Below are positions 15,477-22,670 of a stretch of 38,639 nucleotides of DNA, piece by piece (within the stretch, counting starts at the first letter, position 1; the number at the start of each line of letters is the position of its first letter). The translations under genes were made by a program, and so were the position numbers. The notes beneath the pieces are model-generated. The model had not been told where the DNA came from and ran no database searches. It saw nothing but the letters and a program-made list of their open reading frames with translations. The DNA comes from Methylacidimicrobium fagopyrum. Lineage in GTDB: Bacteria > Verrucomicrobiota > Verrucomicrobiia > Limisphaerales > UBA11358. The stretch spans positions 1-38,639 of the forward strand of contig JAMFSJ010000052.1 of NCBI GenBank assembly GCA_026225255.1, in the 5' to 3' direction.

Positions 15477-17128
15477 GGGGTGATGGAATTGGAGAGTCGT
15501 GCTCTGGCCTCAGACGCACAATATTGTTTTGCACGTTCAATGAGTGCCGGTGGACCTTGTGAAAACATTTGTGAGGAAATAATCCGTAATGGCATTGAAC
15601 TGGTGCCGGTGCCATCACTGCCCCTCCAAGCAGCCAATGGCTCGGTCTGAGCATTCGGGAAAATGCTTATAGCGATCTCTTGACGCTGATCCCAAGCGTA
15701 GGTCGTATAACCCAATAAACGAACCTGTTCGTAATGCGTGAACTCAAATTGATCCGGTTTAACCATCGCCCACCGCTCGCTACCCAAGGCAGATTCTAAA
15801 TCGGCGCATAGCTGGCTCATGGCGGAACGAATTTTTCCACCCATCGGCAAGAGCACGAAAATTTTGGATTCAGTCCCCGGTGGAAGTAAGATTTCTGATG
15901 ATTGATTTGTTTCGTAAAGGCTCGTCGCGATAAGCTGATCAATTTCGTTAAAGTAATTAGTGAAAATTTGATCCGTCACTTCACGTTCCGGCACCGATAA
16001 ATCCAAGAATTGATTTATCTTAGCGGCTAATTTGTCCGGCGTGTTCGGGCCTCCACCGATACCGATAGAAGACAAAGCCGATTTCGGCACGCGCACAAAC
16101 GGCAAATCATCTGGCCAGCGATAATTATCGGACGTCAATAAAGCCCGACTCCGGGTTTTTAAGCTAGCATACTTCTGATTAATTTCTGTCGCTTGTGTTT
16201 GATTTTGGATTGTTTCAAGTTGCCTTTGTTCCATTCGGGCGAACTTAACCTGTAACTTTTCTAATTCGTCGGACGCGTCCAATTGCTCACCCTTGAAGGC
16301 ATTTAATTTCGACTGTAAAGCCGCTACGGCATTCGTATTTATTCTAACGTGATTCCATTGCCACGTCACCGGCAGTGCCGCTGCGACCAAGCAAACCACT
16401 GCGGTCTGCACTTTGGTCAACGTTGCCAGCTGCGCGAGCCACGCGCTCAACCCTGCCAGCACCGGCGGTGCGGCTTGCAAGGCCGCTGCGGTCACTACTG
16501 AAGCGGTGGCAGCGGAAACAGTCGTCGAAGTCTGTTGCAAGGCCGCAGCGGCGGCCGTCACGGTAGCCGTTCTAAAACCGCGCCGTTGAAAAAATTGCGA
16601 AAGATTTTCCAATGCGGCCCGAACCCGCTTTTGCGCGGCATCTTCACTCACGCCCAACCGTTTACCGACATTGCTTAAATCTTGTTTCTCGTAAAAGCGT
16701 AGCAACAGCACGGTGCGATCTTTTTCGCGCAGCGACAGTAAGGCATCGTCCAGCAACGGCACGAGAGCGTTGAAAGCAGGCTGGTCATCAAGAGTTTTCA
16801 TAGTCGTGCCCAGTTCCGCCGCCGTTTGTTCCCGGCGACGGCGGCGCATCTCACCACGCAGCCATAGCTTAGATTCCAGAATCGTGGTTTTGTGCAGCCA
16901 GGCCGGGAGTGAATCATCCGCCGCGAATTGCCAGGCCTTGCGCGCTAAAATGCTGAAAACGTTTTGAGAAATTTCCTGCGCTCCGCCCGCATCGCCGACC
17001 TTGTGCTGCGCTGTGGCGAAAACCAGATCGATGTGACGGCGGACGAGGTCGCGGAAAGCACCTTGATTCCCCGTCCGGGTAAACTGCTGCAACCACTCAA
17101 AATCAGACTGCGGCTCATTCATTTTCAT
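15473..17128 (-). CDS. ECF-type sigma factor with C-terminal transmembrane sensor
   Basis: RNA polymerase sigma-70 family protein of 551 residues, far above the usual ECF length of about 180-200. Region 2 spans about 10-100 (AFRDLVRRHIDLVFATA, AQEISQNVFSILARK, SLPAWLHKTT). Region 4 spans about 125-180, with a helix-turn-helix DLSNVGKRLGVSEDAAQKRV (150-169). An Ala/Thr-rich linker (185-235) leads to one membrane helix at about 241-257 (VQTAVVCLVAAALPVTW), a coiled coil (265-325) and an extracytoplasmic domain. The sigma part is therefore membrane-tethered in cis and may need proteolysis or a conformational switch to act. Such fusions are known in Verrucomicrobiota and Planctomycetota. The next gene overlaps it by 4 nt and encodes a homologue of its outer domain. 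Confidence 0.88.
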   Translation of the reverse strand: MKMNEPQSDFEWLQQFTRTGNQGAFRDLVRRHIDLVFATAQHKVGDAGGAQEISQNVFSILARKAWQFAADDSLPAWLHKTTILESKLWLRGEMRRRRREQTAAELGTTMKTLDDQPAFNALVPLLDDALLSLREKDRTVLLLRFYEKQDLSNVGKRLGVSEDAAQKRVRAALENLSQFFQRRGFRTATVTAAAAALQQTSTTVSAATASVVTAAALQAAPPVLAGLSAWLAQLATLTKVQTAVVCLVAAALPVTWQWNHVRINTNAVAALQSKLNAFKGEQLDASDELEKLQVKFARMEQRQLETIQNQTQATEINQKYASLKTRSRALLTSDNYRWPDDLPFVRVPKSALSSIGIGGGPNTPDKLAAKINQFLDLSVPEREVTDQIFTNYFNEIDQLIATSLYETNQSSEILLPPGTESKIFVLLPMGGKIRSAMSQLCADLESALGSERWAMVKPDQFEFTHYEQVRLLGYTTYAWDQRQEIAISIFPNAQTEPLAAWRGSDGTGTSSMPLRIISSQMFSQGPPALIERAKQYCASEARARLSNSITP

Positions 17129-17223
17129 CCATAGGCTGCCGCAGCGGGGTGAAAACCGAAATAAATTTTGGAAAAAGTGAAACGGATTGGAGAATTAAAG
17201 CGTTGAAACAACCACGCCAATCG

Positions 17224-17299
17224 AAAGTGCTGCCAACATTTTGTTGGCAGTTATTGCAATCGTAGTTCTCTTCTGCCGACAGAATGTCGGCAGCACTTT
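17224..17299. repeat. 76-bp MITE-like palindromic element, copy 2
   Basis: Nearly identical to 14428-14503 (one base differs: GTAGTTCTC against GTAGTTCCC), same orientation, with the same AAAGTGCTGCC/GGCAGCACTTT ends. It lies 95 bp upstream of the sigma gene, so the two copies bracket the two-gene sigma module. Both copies are followed by GGCG; no target-site duplication is evident. Confidence 0.85.
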
Positions 17300-17340
17300 G
17301 GCGCAACGGCAACTCTTCCCCGCTTCAATTCATTACCGTT

Positions 17341-18204
17341 TCAAATCCCGATCGGATGCCACGCGGTTTTGTATTCCACCGTGTCGAGAATGCGATAGGG
17401 GTCTTCTACTTTCGCAGAGAACCAATCGGCAGAAGAATGGTCGGCGTAACGCTTGAGATTCGTTGCGACGCCGGCTTGCAGTTTCGGGCTGATTTCCGCG
17501 TCCCCGGCTCCGTCCACGATTGCGTTCACATCCATGTGCGTCGCGATGTGCGGCACGAGCTCGGCGCGTTTGCCGGTGAGAATATTTACTACGCCGCCCG
17601 GCAGATCGCTCGTGGCTAGAATTTCGGCGAAGGTCGCTGCGGGCAGCGGAAATTTTTCAGAAGCGATCACAATCGCCGCGTTGCCGCTCAAAATCACGGG
17701 CGCGACCAATGAAACCAGCGCGAGCAACGAGGGTTCATCCGGCGCGAGCACGATGACGACGCCAGTTGGTTCCGGCGTGGTGAAATTGAAATGCGAGGAG
17801 GCGACTGGATTTACGCTGCTAAAAACTTGCGAATATTTATCCGTCCAACCCGCAAAATGCACGAGCCGATCTACGGCCAGCGTCACTTCCTGCCTAGCTT
17901 TCGCGGAAGAAACGTTGGTGGAACGGGCGATTTCAGCGACCAATTCGCCCGCACGGTTCTGCAACATTTCGGCAGTGCGATAAAGGATTTGTCCGCGATT
18001 ATAAGCCGAGGCTTTGCCCCAACCGCCGACCGCCGCGCGTGCGGCCACGACGGCCTCGCGAAAATCTTTGCGCGAAGCGTGCGCGTAATTGTCGAGCAAT
18101 TCGCCTTTGGCAGATTTCGCGGGCAGATAACGTCCGCTCTCACTGCGCGGAAATTTTCCGCCGATGAAGAGCTTGTAAGTTTTTTTGACGTCCAGACGAC
18201 TCAT
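17341..18204 (-). CDS. Half-length aldehyde dehydrogenase homologue without catalytic residues
   Basis: The 287-residue protein aligns with the N-terminal, NAD-binding half of aldehyde dehydrogenases (YKLFIGGKFPRSESGRYLP, then PTGVVIVLAPDEPSLLAL, then GNAAIVIASEKFPLPA, and LPGGVVNILTG). It stops before the catalytic domain: there is no ELGGK glutamate and no catalytic Cys, and the PWNFP asparagine position reads APDEP. It is probably a structural partner of the full enzyme at 18702-20234, like the vestigial second ALDH domain of ALDH16 or the second ALDH gene found next to deoC in some bacteria. Its end carries a normal stop and sequence beyond the homology, so it looks like a stable short form, not a fresh truncation. 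Its ATG overlaps the upstream DUF3185 gene by 4 nt. Confidence 0.82.
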   Translation of the reverse strand: MSRLDVKKTYKLFIGGKFPRSESGRYLPAKSAKGELLDNYAHASRKDFREAVVAARAAVGGWGKASAYNRGQILYRTAEMLQNRAGELVAEIARSTNVSSAKARQEVTLAVDRLVHFAGWTDKYSQVFSSVNPVASSHFNFTTPEPTGVVIVLAPDEPSLLALVSLVAPVILSGNAAIVIASEKFPLPAATFAEILATSDLPGGVVNILTGKRAELVPHIATHMDVNAIVDGAGDAEISPKLQAGVATNLKRYADHSSADWFSAKVEDPYRILDTVEYKTAWHPIGI

Positions 18205-18407
18205 AATTTTTTCCCTTTGAACACAAATTGAACCAAGCCAACAGCGACCAAGATGCCGCCGCCGATGTAAAGATACATGGCCTTATCCGTAGGCGAACCG
18301 GTGAAAAGATTTTTCACCTGCGAATTGACCGCCTGCGAAACGTTGTATCCCCAGATCAACAGGACGATGCCCGCCCCCAAACAAACTGCGCCAATAGCTT
18401 TGTTCAT
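18201..18407 (-). CDS. DUF3185 small membrane protein
   Basis: A 68-residue protein with two transmembrane helices (about 5-22 and 46-63). The core between them, including FTGSPTDKAMYLYIGGG, matches my recollection of the DUF3185 family, whose function is unknown. It lies between the two aldehyde dehydrogenase genes, 12 bp after the YeaQ-like gene and overlapping the half-length ALDH start by 4 nt (ATGA), so it is translated as part of this operon. Confidence 0.8.
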   Translation of the reverse strand: MNKAIGAVCLGAGIVLLIWGYNVSQAVNSQVKNLFTGSPTDKAMYLYIGGGILVAVGLVQFVFKGKKL

Positions 18408-18419
18408 AATGGCTTGGGG

Positions 18420-18668
18420 TTAGGCGCCTTTGCGTTTGACGAAACCGATTAGCACCAACAAAACGACCGCGCCGACGAAAGCACAGATTAGATTGCCGAG
18501 TAGGTTAGTAGTCGCCATGCCGAGCAGGCCGAATAAAAATCCGCCGAGAATTGCCCCGATGACACCAACGATGAGGTTACCCAAAAGACCGAAACCGTGA
18601 CCTTTGACCACTGCGCCCGCCAGAAAGCCGGCAACCAGTCCGATGATAATAAACCAAAGTAAGTTCAT
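18420..18668 (-). CDS. YeaQ/YmgE-type (GlsB) small stress membrane protein
   Basis: An 82-residue, glycine-rich protein with three hydrophobic helices (FIIIGLVAGFLAGAVVKG, NLIVGVIGAILGGFLFGLLG, NLICAFVGAVVLLVLIGFV). This is the transglycosylase-associated / YeaQ family of inner membrane stress proteins; no enzymatic activity is established. It follows the full-length ALDH gene by 33 bp and precedes DUF3185 by 12 bp. Pairs of small membrane proteins like this often respond to stress; why they lie in an aldehyde operon is not clear. Confidence 0.87.
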   Translation of the reverse strand: MNLLWFIIIGLVAGFLAGAVVKGHGFGLLGNLIVGVIGAILGGFLFGLLGMATTNLLGNLICAFVGAVVLLVLIGFVKRKGA

Positions 18669-18701
18669 AGTTTTATTTTCGAGTTTGTTGTTTGTTGCAA
18701 C

Positions 18702-20234
18702 TTAATCCAACCGGCAATACGCCCCCAAACCTTGCAAACCGCCTTCGCGACCAAAACCGCTTTCCTTGTATCCGCCGAACGGACTCGTCGGATCAAATTT
18801 ATTGTAGGTATTCGCCCAGATGACGCCAGCCCGCAATTTATTGACCATTTTAAAGATCTTGCTGCCTTTGTCCGTCCACACGCCCGCGCTCAAACCGTAA
18901 GGAATATTATTCGCGCGCTCGAACGCTTCTTCCGGCGTGCGGAAGGTCATCACGCTCAACACCGGTCCGAAAATCTCTTCCGAAGCCACGCGATGGGCGT
19001 GCGTGACGCCCGTGAGAAATGCTGGCGGAAACCAGAATCCTTTCGCGGGCAACGCGCATTGTGTCTGCGTCAATTCTGCGCCTTCGTCCACGCCGCTCTG
19101 CACGAGCTCGCGGATTTTCTGTAACTGAGCCGATGAATTGATCGCGCCGATGTCCGTGTTTTTATCGAGCGGATTGCCGACGCGCAACGTTTGGATGCGA
19201 TCGCGCAATTTTTTGACGACCGTGGAATAAATGCCTTCTTGCACAAACAACCGCGAGCCAGCGCAACAGACGTGACCTTGATTGAAATAAATTCCGTTGA
19301 TGACACCTTCGATGGCCTGATCCAGCGGTGCGTCCTCAAACAAAATATTCGCCGCCTTACCGCCGAGTTCGAGCGTCAGCTTTTTCTTCGTGCCCGCAAC
19401 GGACTGCGCGATGCGCTTGCCGACTTCCGTGCTGCCGGTGAACGCGAGCTTGTTGATATCCGGATGATTCACGAGCGCCGCGCCGGTTTCGCCCGCGCCG
19501 GTGATGATATTCACCACGCCTTCCGGCAATTCCGCTTCCTGAAAAATCTGTGCCAATCGCAACGCCGTGATGCTCGTGGTCTCCGCCGGTTTCAGCACAA
19601 CGGTATTGCCGCACGCCAATGCCGGCGCGATTTTCCATGCGGCCATGAGCAGGGGAAAATTCCAGGGAATGATCTGACCTACGACACCGAGCGGTGACGG
19701 CGTTTTTCCGGGGAACGCGTATTTCAATTTGTCCGCCCAACCGGCGTAATAAAAGAAATGCGCCGCCACGAGCGGCAAATCCACGTCGCGACTTTCCTTG
19801 ATTGTCTTGCCGCCATCCATCGTTTCGAGCACGGCCAGTTCGCGCGCTTTTTCCTGGATGATACGGGCGATGCGATACAGATATTTGCCGCGTTCGCGTC
19901 CGGGCATTTTGCTCCAGACTTTGTCGTAAGCTTTGCGCGCGGATTTCACAGCCGAATCCACGTCCGCTGCATTCGCCGCCGCAATCGTCGTCAGCTTCTG
20001 CTCCGTGGCCGGATTGATGGATTCAAAATATTTCCCCGAGCTCGGCGCCACGAACTTACCGTTGATGAATAATTCATGCTGCGACGCGATGACGTAACTC
20101 TTCGAGTCTTCCGGCGCGGGCGCAAAGTCCCACTTGTTGCCGAAGTTCAATTTACGATCTTTCAACGGCACGACGGCGTGAGTTGACGTTGCAACCACCC
20201 GCTTTGTCGAAATTTTAGAAAGTTTAGTTTTCAT
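18702..20234 (-). CDS. NAD(P)-dependent aldehyde dehydrogenase
   Basis: Full-length, 510-residue class 3-fold ALDH. Visible catalytic landmarks: PWNFP (Asn192), LKPAE (Lys216), FTGSTEVGKRIA (NAD loop), LELGGK (Glu289) and GHVCCAGSR with nucleophile Cys323. An N-terminal extension of about 50 residues precedes the usual FINGKFVAPSSG. Placed after deoC, it most likely oxidises the acetaldehyde released by deoxyribose-phosphate aldolase, with the half-length ALDH as a partner; the substrate is inferred from context. The ATG at 20234 is followed upstream by an ACAGGATTAACAG repeat. Confidence 0.92.
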   Translation of the reverse strand: MKTKLSKISTKRVVATSTHAVVPLKDRKLNFGNKWDFAPAPEDSKSYVIASQHELFINGKFVAPSSGKYFESINPATEQKLTTIAAANAADVDSAVKSARKAYDKVWSKMPGRERGKYLYRIARIIQEKARELAVLETMDGGKTIKESRDVDLPLVAAHFFYYAGWADKLKYAFPGKTPSPLGVVGQIIPWNFPLLMAAWKIAPALACGNTVVLKPAETTSITALRLAQIFQEAELPEGVVNIITGAGETGAALVNHPDINKLAFTGSTEVGKRIAQSVAGTKKKLTLELGGKAANILFEDAPLDQAIEGVINGIYFNQGHVCCAGSRLFVQEGIYSTVVKKLRDRIQTLRVGNPLDKNTDIGAINSSAQLQKIRELVQSGVDEGAELTQTQCALPAKGFWFPPAFLTGVTHAHRVASEEIFGPVLSVMTFRTPEEAFERANNIPYGLSAGVWTDKGSKIFKMVNKLRAGVIWANTYNKFDPTSPFGGYKESGFGREGGLQGLGAYCRLD

Positions 20235-20237
20235 TGA

Positions 20238-20265
20238 GACAGGATTAACAGAATTATACAGGATT
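20238..20265. repeat. ACAGGATTAACAG-type repeat flanking the GxxExxY gene (ALDH side)
   Basis: ACAGGATTAACAGAATTATA followed by CAGGATT, between the ALDH start and the GxxExxY stop. Nearly the same phrase occurs at 20663-20687 inside the gene, and an inverted related phrase at 20729-20755. Confidence 0.7.
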
Positions 20266-20740
20266 AATGGAGCGATATATCCTCAATCTTGGTGACGCGA
20301 AACTTCTTTTTAAATTCAAGGCTTTGGCTTCCAAAATTAATTAATAAGCCGATGTCTTTGCCAGTCGCAACGAGATAGTTTACCAGTTGCACTTCGTGTT
20401 CCACGATGATTCTAGAAACCGCCTTTAGTTCTATAATCAGTTCGTCATTCACAATTAAATCAGCTTTGAAATCACCGACTATGACACTTTCGTAACGAAC
20501 CTGAATTGCTTTATCAGATTCGACTTTGAAACCGACTTTAGCCAGTTCATAGAGCAACGCCTTTTGATAAACCGATTCAAGAAATCCCGGGCCAAGGGCA
20601 CGATGCACTTTCATCGCCAGCCCAATGATTTTTCCGGTCAAATCATTATTTAATTTTAAACTGAGATTAACAGAATTATGCAGGATTTCTTCCGCGCCAC
20701 CGGAAGTCATCGCATATTTTTCTGAATCAATCCTGTTCAT
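20264..20740 (-). CDS. GxxExxY family protein (PD-(D/E)XK nuclease-like)
   Basis: The 158-residue protein contains the family name motif in GPGFLESVYQKAL, and a restriction-endonuclease-like core: D in GDFKADLIVNDE and E-x-K in LIIELKAV, followed by the Q-x-x-NYL motif (VQLVNYLVATG). Biological role unknown. The first ATG (20740) lies inside an AGGATTAACAAGATGAACAG-like repeat, so the first ten residues are repeat-derived; the ATG at 20710 (MTSGGAEE) is a reasonable alternative. Repeats of the same type lie on both sides, which suggests that the gene arrived with them and was inserted between deoC and its ALDH gene. Confidence 0.85.
   Translation of the reverse strand: MNRIDSEKYAMTSGGAEEILHNSVNLSLKLNNDLTGKIIGLAMKVHRALGPGFLESVYQKALLYELAKVGFKVESDKAIQVRYESVIVGDFKADLIVNDELIIELKAVSRIIVEHEVQLVNYLVATGKDIGLLINFGSQSLEFKKKFRVTKIEDISLH
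20663..20687. repeat. Internal copy of the GATTAACAG repeat
   Basis: GAGATTAACAGAATTATG followed by CAGGATT, inside the N-terminal coding part of the GxxExxY gene. It matches 20241-20265 apart from single-base changes, in the same orientation on the plus strand. Confidence 0.6.
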
Positions 20741-20755
20741 CTTGTTAATCCTGTC
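20729..20755. repeat. Inverted copy of the GATTAACAG repeat at the GxxExxY start
   Basis: Reads AATCCTGTTCATCTTGTTAA then TCCTGTC on the plus strand, the inverse of the ACAGGATTAACA phrase at 20240-20265. It contains the ATG at 20740, so a repeat provides the first start codon of the gene. Confidence 0.6.
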
Positions 20756-20762
20756 TAAAAAA

Positions 20763-21719
20763 TCACGGCAGCGAAAAATAATCCGCCCCTTGATAATTGC
20801 CGTCCGCCGAGCGGGCGATCTGCATCAGCAAATCATTCACCAGCGTGCTCGCGCCGAAACGGAACATGTCGGGATTCAGCCAGTCGTCGCCGAGGGTTTC
20901 CTTGACCATCACGAGGTAGGCGAGCGCTTGCTTAGAGGTGCGGATGCCGCCGGCGGGCTTCATGCCAATGCGGATGCCGGTGGCAAAAAAATAATCACGA
21001 ATGGCTTCCAACATCACGAGCGTCACGGGCATCGTCGCGGCGGGCGAAACTTTGCCGGTGCTGGTCTTGATGAAATCGCCGCCCGCTTGCATGGCAATTT
21101 CGCTGGCGAGGCGGACGTTGTCGTAGGTGACGAGTTCGCCGGTTTCGAGAATGACCTTCAGATGCGCTGGGCCGCAGGCTTCCTTCGTTGCGGCGATTTC
21201 GTCGAATACTTTCGCATGATCACCGGCGAGAAACGCGGCGCGGTCGATGACCATGTCAATTTCATCCGCGCCATCGGCCACGGTGCGACGGACTTCTTCG
21301 AGCTTGGTGCGCAACGGATATTGTCCGCTCGGAAAACCAGTGGCGACGGCGGCGATGTTCACCGGCGAATCAGCACCGAGAAATTTGCGTGCGTGGCGAA
21401 CCATGTTCGGATAAACACAAACGGCGGCGCAGCTGGGCACGTCGAATTTCGCCTCAATCGGCTGGATAGCTTTGCGGCAGAGATAAGCGACTTTGCCGGG
21501 CGTGTCCTTGCCTTCCAGCGTCGTGAGATCGCACATGGAAACGGCGAGCTTGAGGCCGGCGACCTTGGCGGACGTCTTAATACTGCGTTTGCCAAACGAC
21601 GCCGCACGTTCCTCGACCATGACTTGATCCACGGTCGGCACGGGCGAATAGCGGATGGCGGATGACGAATGACGAATTGAACTTTCCCGCCGCTCCTTGA
21701 TTAATGCGGACACCTTCAT
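20763..21719 (-). CDS. deoC: Deoxyribose-phosphate aldolase
   Basis: Splits 2-deoxyribose 5-phosphate into glyceraldehyde 3-phosphate and acetaldehyde during nucleoside breakdown. The 318-residue product has the catalytic set: Asp155 (EIDMVID), the Schiff-base Lys218 (FIKTSTGK) and Lys254 (MKPAGGIR). Residues 11-27 (RESSIRHSSSAIRYSPV) are unlike any DeoC and are encoded by ATTCGTCATTCGTCATCC-like tandem units typical of intergenic repeats, so the N-terminus appears to have been extended by a repeat read in frame. It heads the run deoC - GxxExxY - ALDH - two small membrane proteins - half ALDH, with 23 bp to the GxxExxY gene. Confidence 0.95.
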   Translation of the reverse strand: MKVSALIKERRESSIRHSSSAIRYSPVPTVDQVMVEERAASFGKRSIKTSAKVAGLKLAVSMCDLTTLEGKDTPGKVAYLCRKAIQPIEAKFDVPSCAAVCVYPNMVRHARKFLGADSPVNIAAVATGFPSGQYPLRTKLEEVRRTVADGADEIDMVIDRAAFLAGDHAKVFDEIAATKEACGPAHLKVILETGELVTYDNVRLASEIAMQAGGDFIKTSTGKVSPAATMPVTLVMLEAIRDYFFATGIRIGMKPAGGIRTSKQALAYLVMVKETLGDDWLNPDMFRFGASTLVNDLLMQIARSADGNYQGADYFSLP

Positions 21720-21858
21720 AATTTAATAATGATTCTGGCAATGGGAGAGCGTGGCGTCAATCTGCTTTGCAACCACGTCCAATAACGATTCACCCAGGCC
21801 GCAAAAACTTTCCGCTACATTGGCGGGCGTAAAATAAAATCTCTTATTGCCGCCGTTC

Positions 21859-21883
21859 AAAGTGCTTTGGCCGCCGGCACTTT
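21859..21883 (-). terminator. Hairpin between the lipoprotein gene and deoC
   Basis: AAAGTGC (21859-21865) pairs with GCACTTT (21877-21883). It lies about 60 bp past the lipoprotein stop in the minus direction and could end that transcript, though a T-run follows the stem only on the plus strand. The nearby TTTTGCAATCGTTG echoes the spacer of the 76-bp element, so it may be a decayed relative. Confidence 0.4.
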
Positions 21884-21940
21884 TTTGACCGGCTTTTGCA
21901 ATCGTTGGTGCGGGTGCGAACGCAGGCAGATTTTCTATAT

Positions 21941-22591
21941 TTATTGTGCCGTCTTGTCTTTGAATAATTTGAGCACGCCGGCGGTAATATCTAAGGATTC
22001 TCCCGAATGGCTATAAAGCACGCCAGACTCGCTAAAACTTGCTTGGCTCGAATCCACTACAATATCAAAGCGGTCCTTCACATATTCGGCGATGAGATCT
22101 TCAGGTTTATATTGATTGTGGTATTGCGTTTCAATCTGACTGCGGTGTTCAAGAATATCCGTTACCGGCACGCGCGCCCGTTCCAGCTGCTCGGATAATG
22201 ATTCATCGTCTTGATCTGGCTGAGGATTGACTGGCGGTTGAAACCCGGCTCGTGGGCCGACCATTTGTGGCCATTGATAACTGCGACTCTGCTTTGCCTG
22301 CAAAACTTCTAATTGATGAAGATCGTCCCGCTGCTTCGGCGTTAATATTTCCTGTTGTTTAGCCGCTTCGGTTTTAACACGTATCCATTCGTAAATAGCT
22401 GACTCAATCTCACGTTTATTTGCCGTCGCCCAACGAACCGGTTGGTTTTGGCGAGCAATAAGTTCGCCTTTGACCTGGTCGAGCTGGGCCTTGAGTCCAT
22501 CAAGTTTGCTCAACGTTTCGCGATTGGCTTCAGTTTGCTTACCGCAGCCGACAAACAACAAACAGGCCGCCAATAATAGCAATGATTTCAT
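21941..22591 (-). CDS. Putative lipoprotein, Skp/OmpH-like
   Basis: The 216-residue protein begins with a lipoprotein signal (LLLLAACLLFVGC, probable lipidated Cys16), so it should be anchored in a membrane facing the periplasm. A long helical, coiled-coil-prone part follows (20-120, rich in Gln, Lys and Glu), with a Pro/Gln linker. The end (DIVVDSSQASFSESGVLYS, then LDITAGVLKLF) resembles the C-terminal strand-helix of OmpH/Skp periplasmic chaperones. I do not recognise a specific orthologue. It lies between purF and deoC on the same strand with sizeable gaps, so it is probably its own unit. Confidence 0.7.
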   Translation of the reverse strand: MKSLLLLAACLLFVGCGKQTEANRETLSKLDGLKAQLDQVKGELIARQNQPVRWATANKREIESAIYEWIRVKTEAAKQQEILTPKQRDDLHQLEVLQAKQSRSYQWPQMVGPRAGFQPPVNPQPDQDDESLSEQLERARVPVTDILEHRSQIETQYHNQYKPEDLIAEYVKDRFDIVVDSSQASFSESGVLYSHSGESLDITAGVLKLFKDKTAQ

Positions 22592-22670
22592 AAGCTGGTG
22601 AATCTGGTTCGTGTTCTGGTAGTTTAAGCGTGTTCAATCTCAATTTTTGACCCGCAACCAACCCCTCCCC

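Noticed and set aside
14428..17299. Composite transposon reading of the two 76-bp repeats
   Set aside because: No transposase, no target duplication, and both elements are tiny palindromes. A cassette is possible but a classical composite transposon is not supported.
20625..21665. 346-codon plus-strand frame over deoC
   Set aside because: It covers an unmistakable DeoC gene on the other strand; the product is rich in Arg, Gly and His, as expected from a shadow frame in GC-rich coding DNA.
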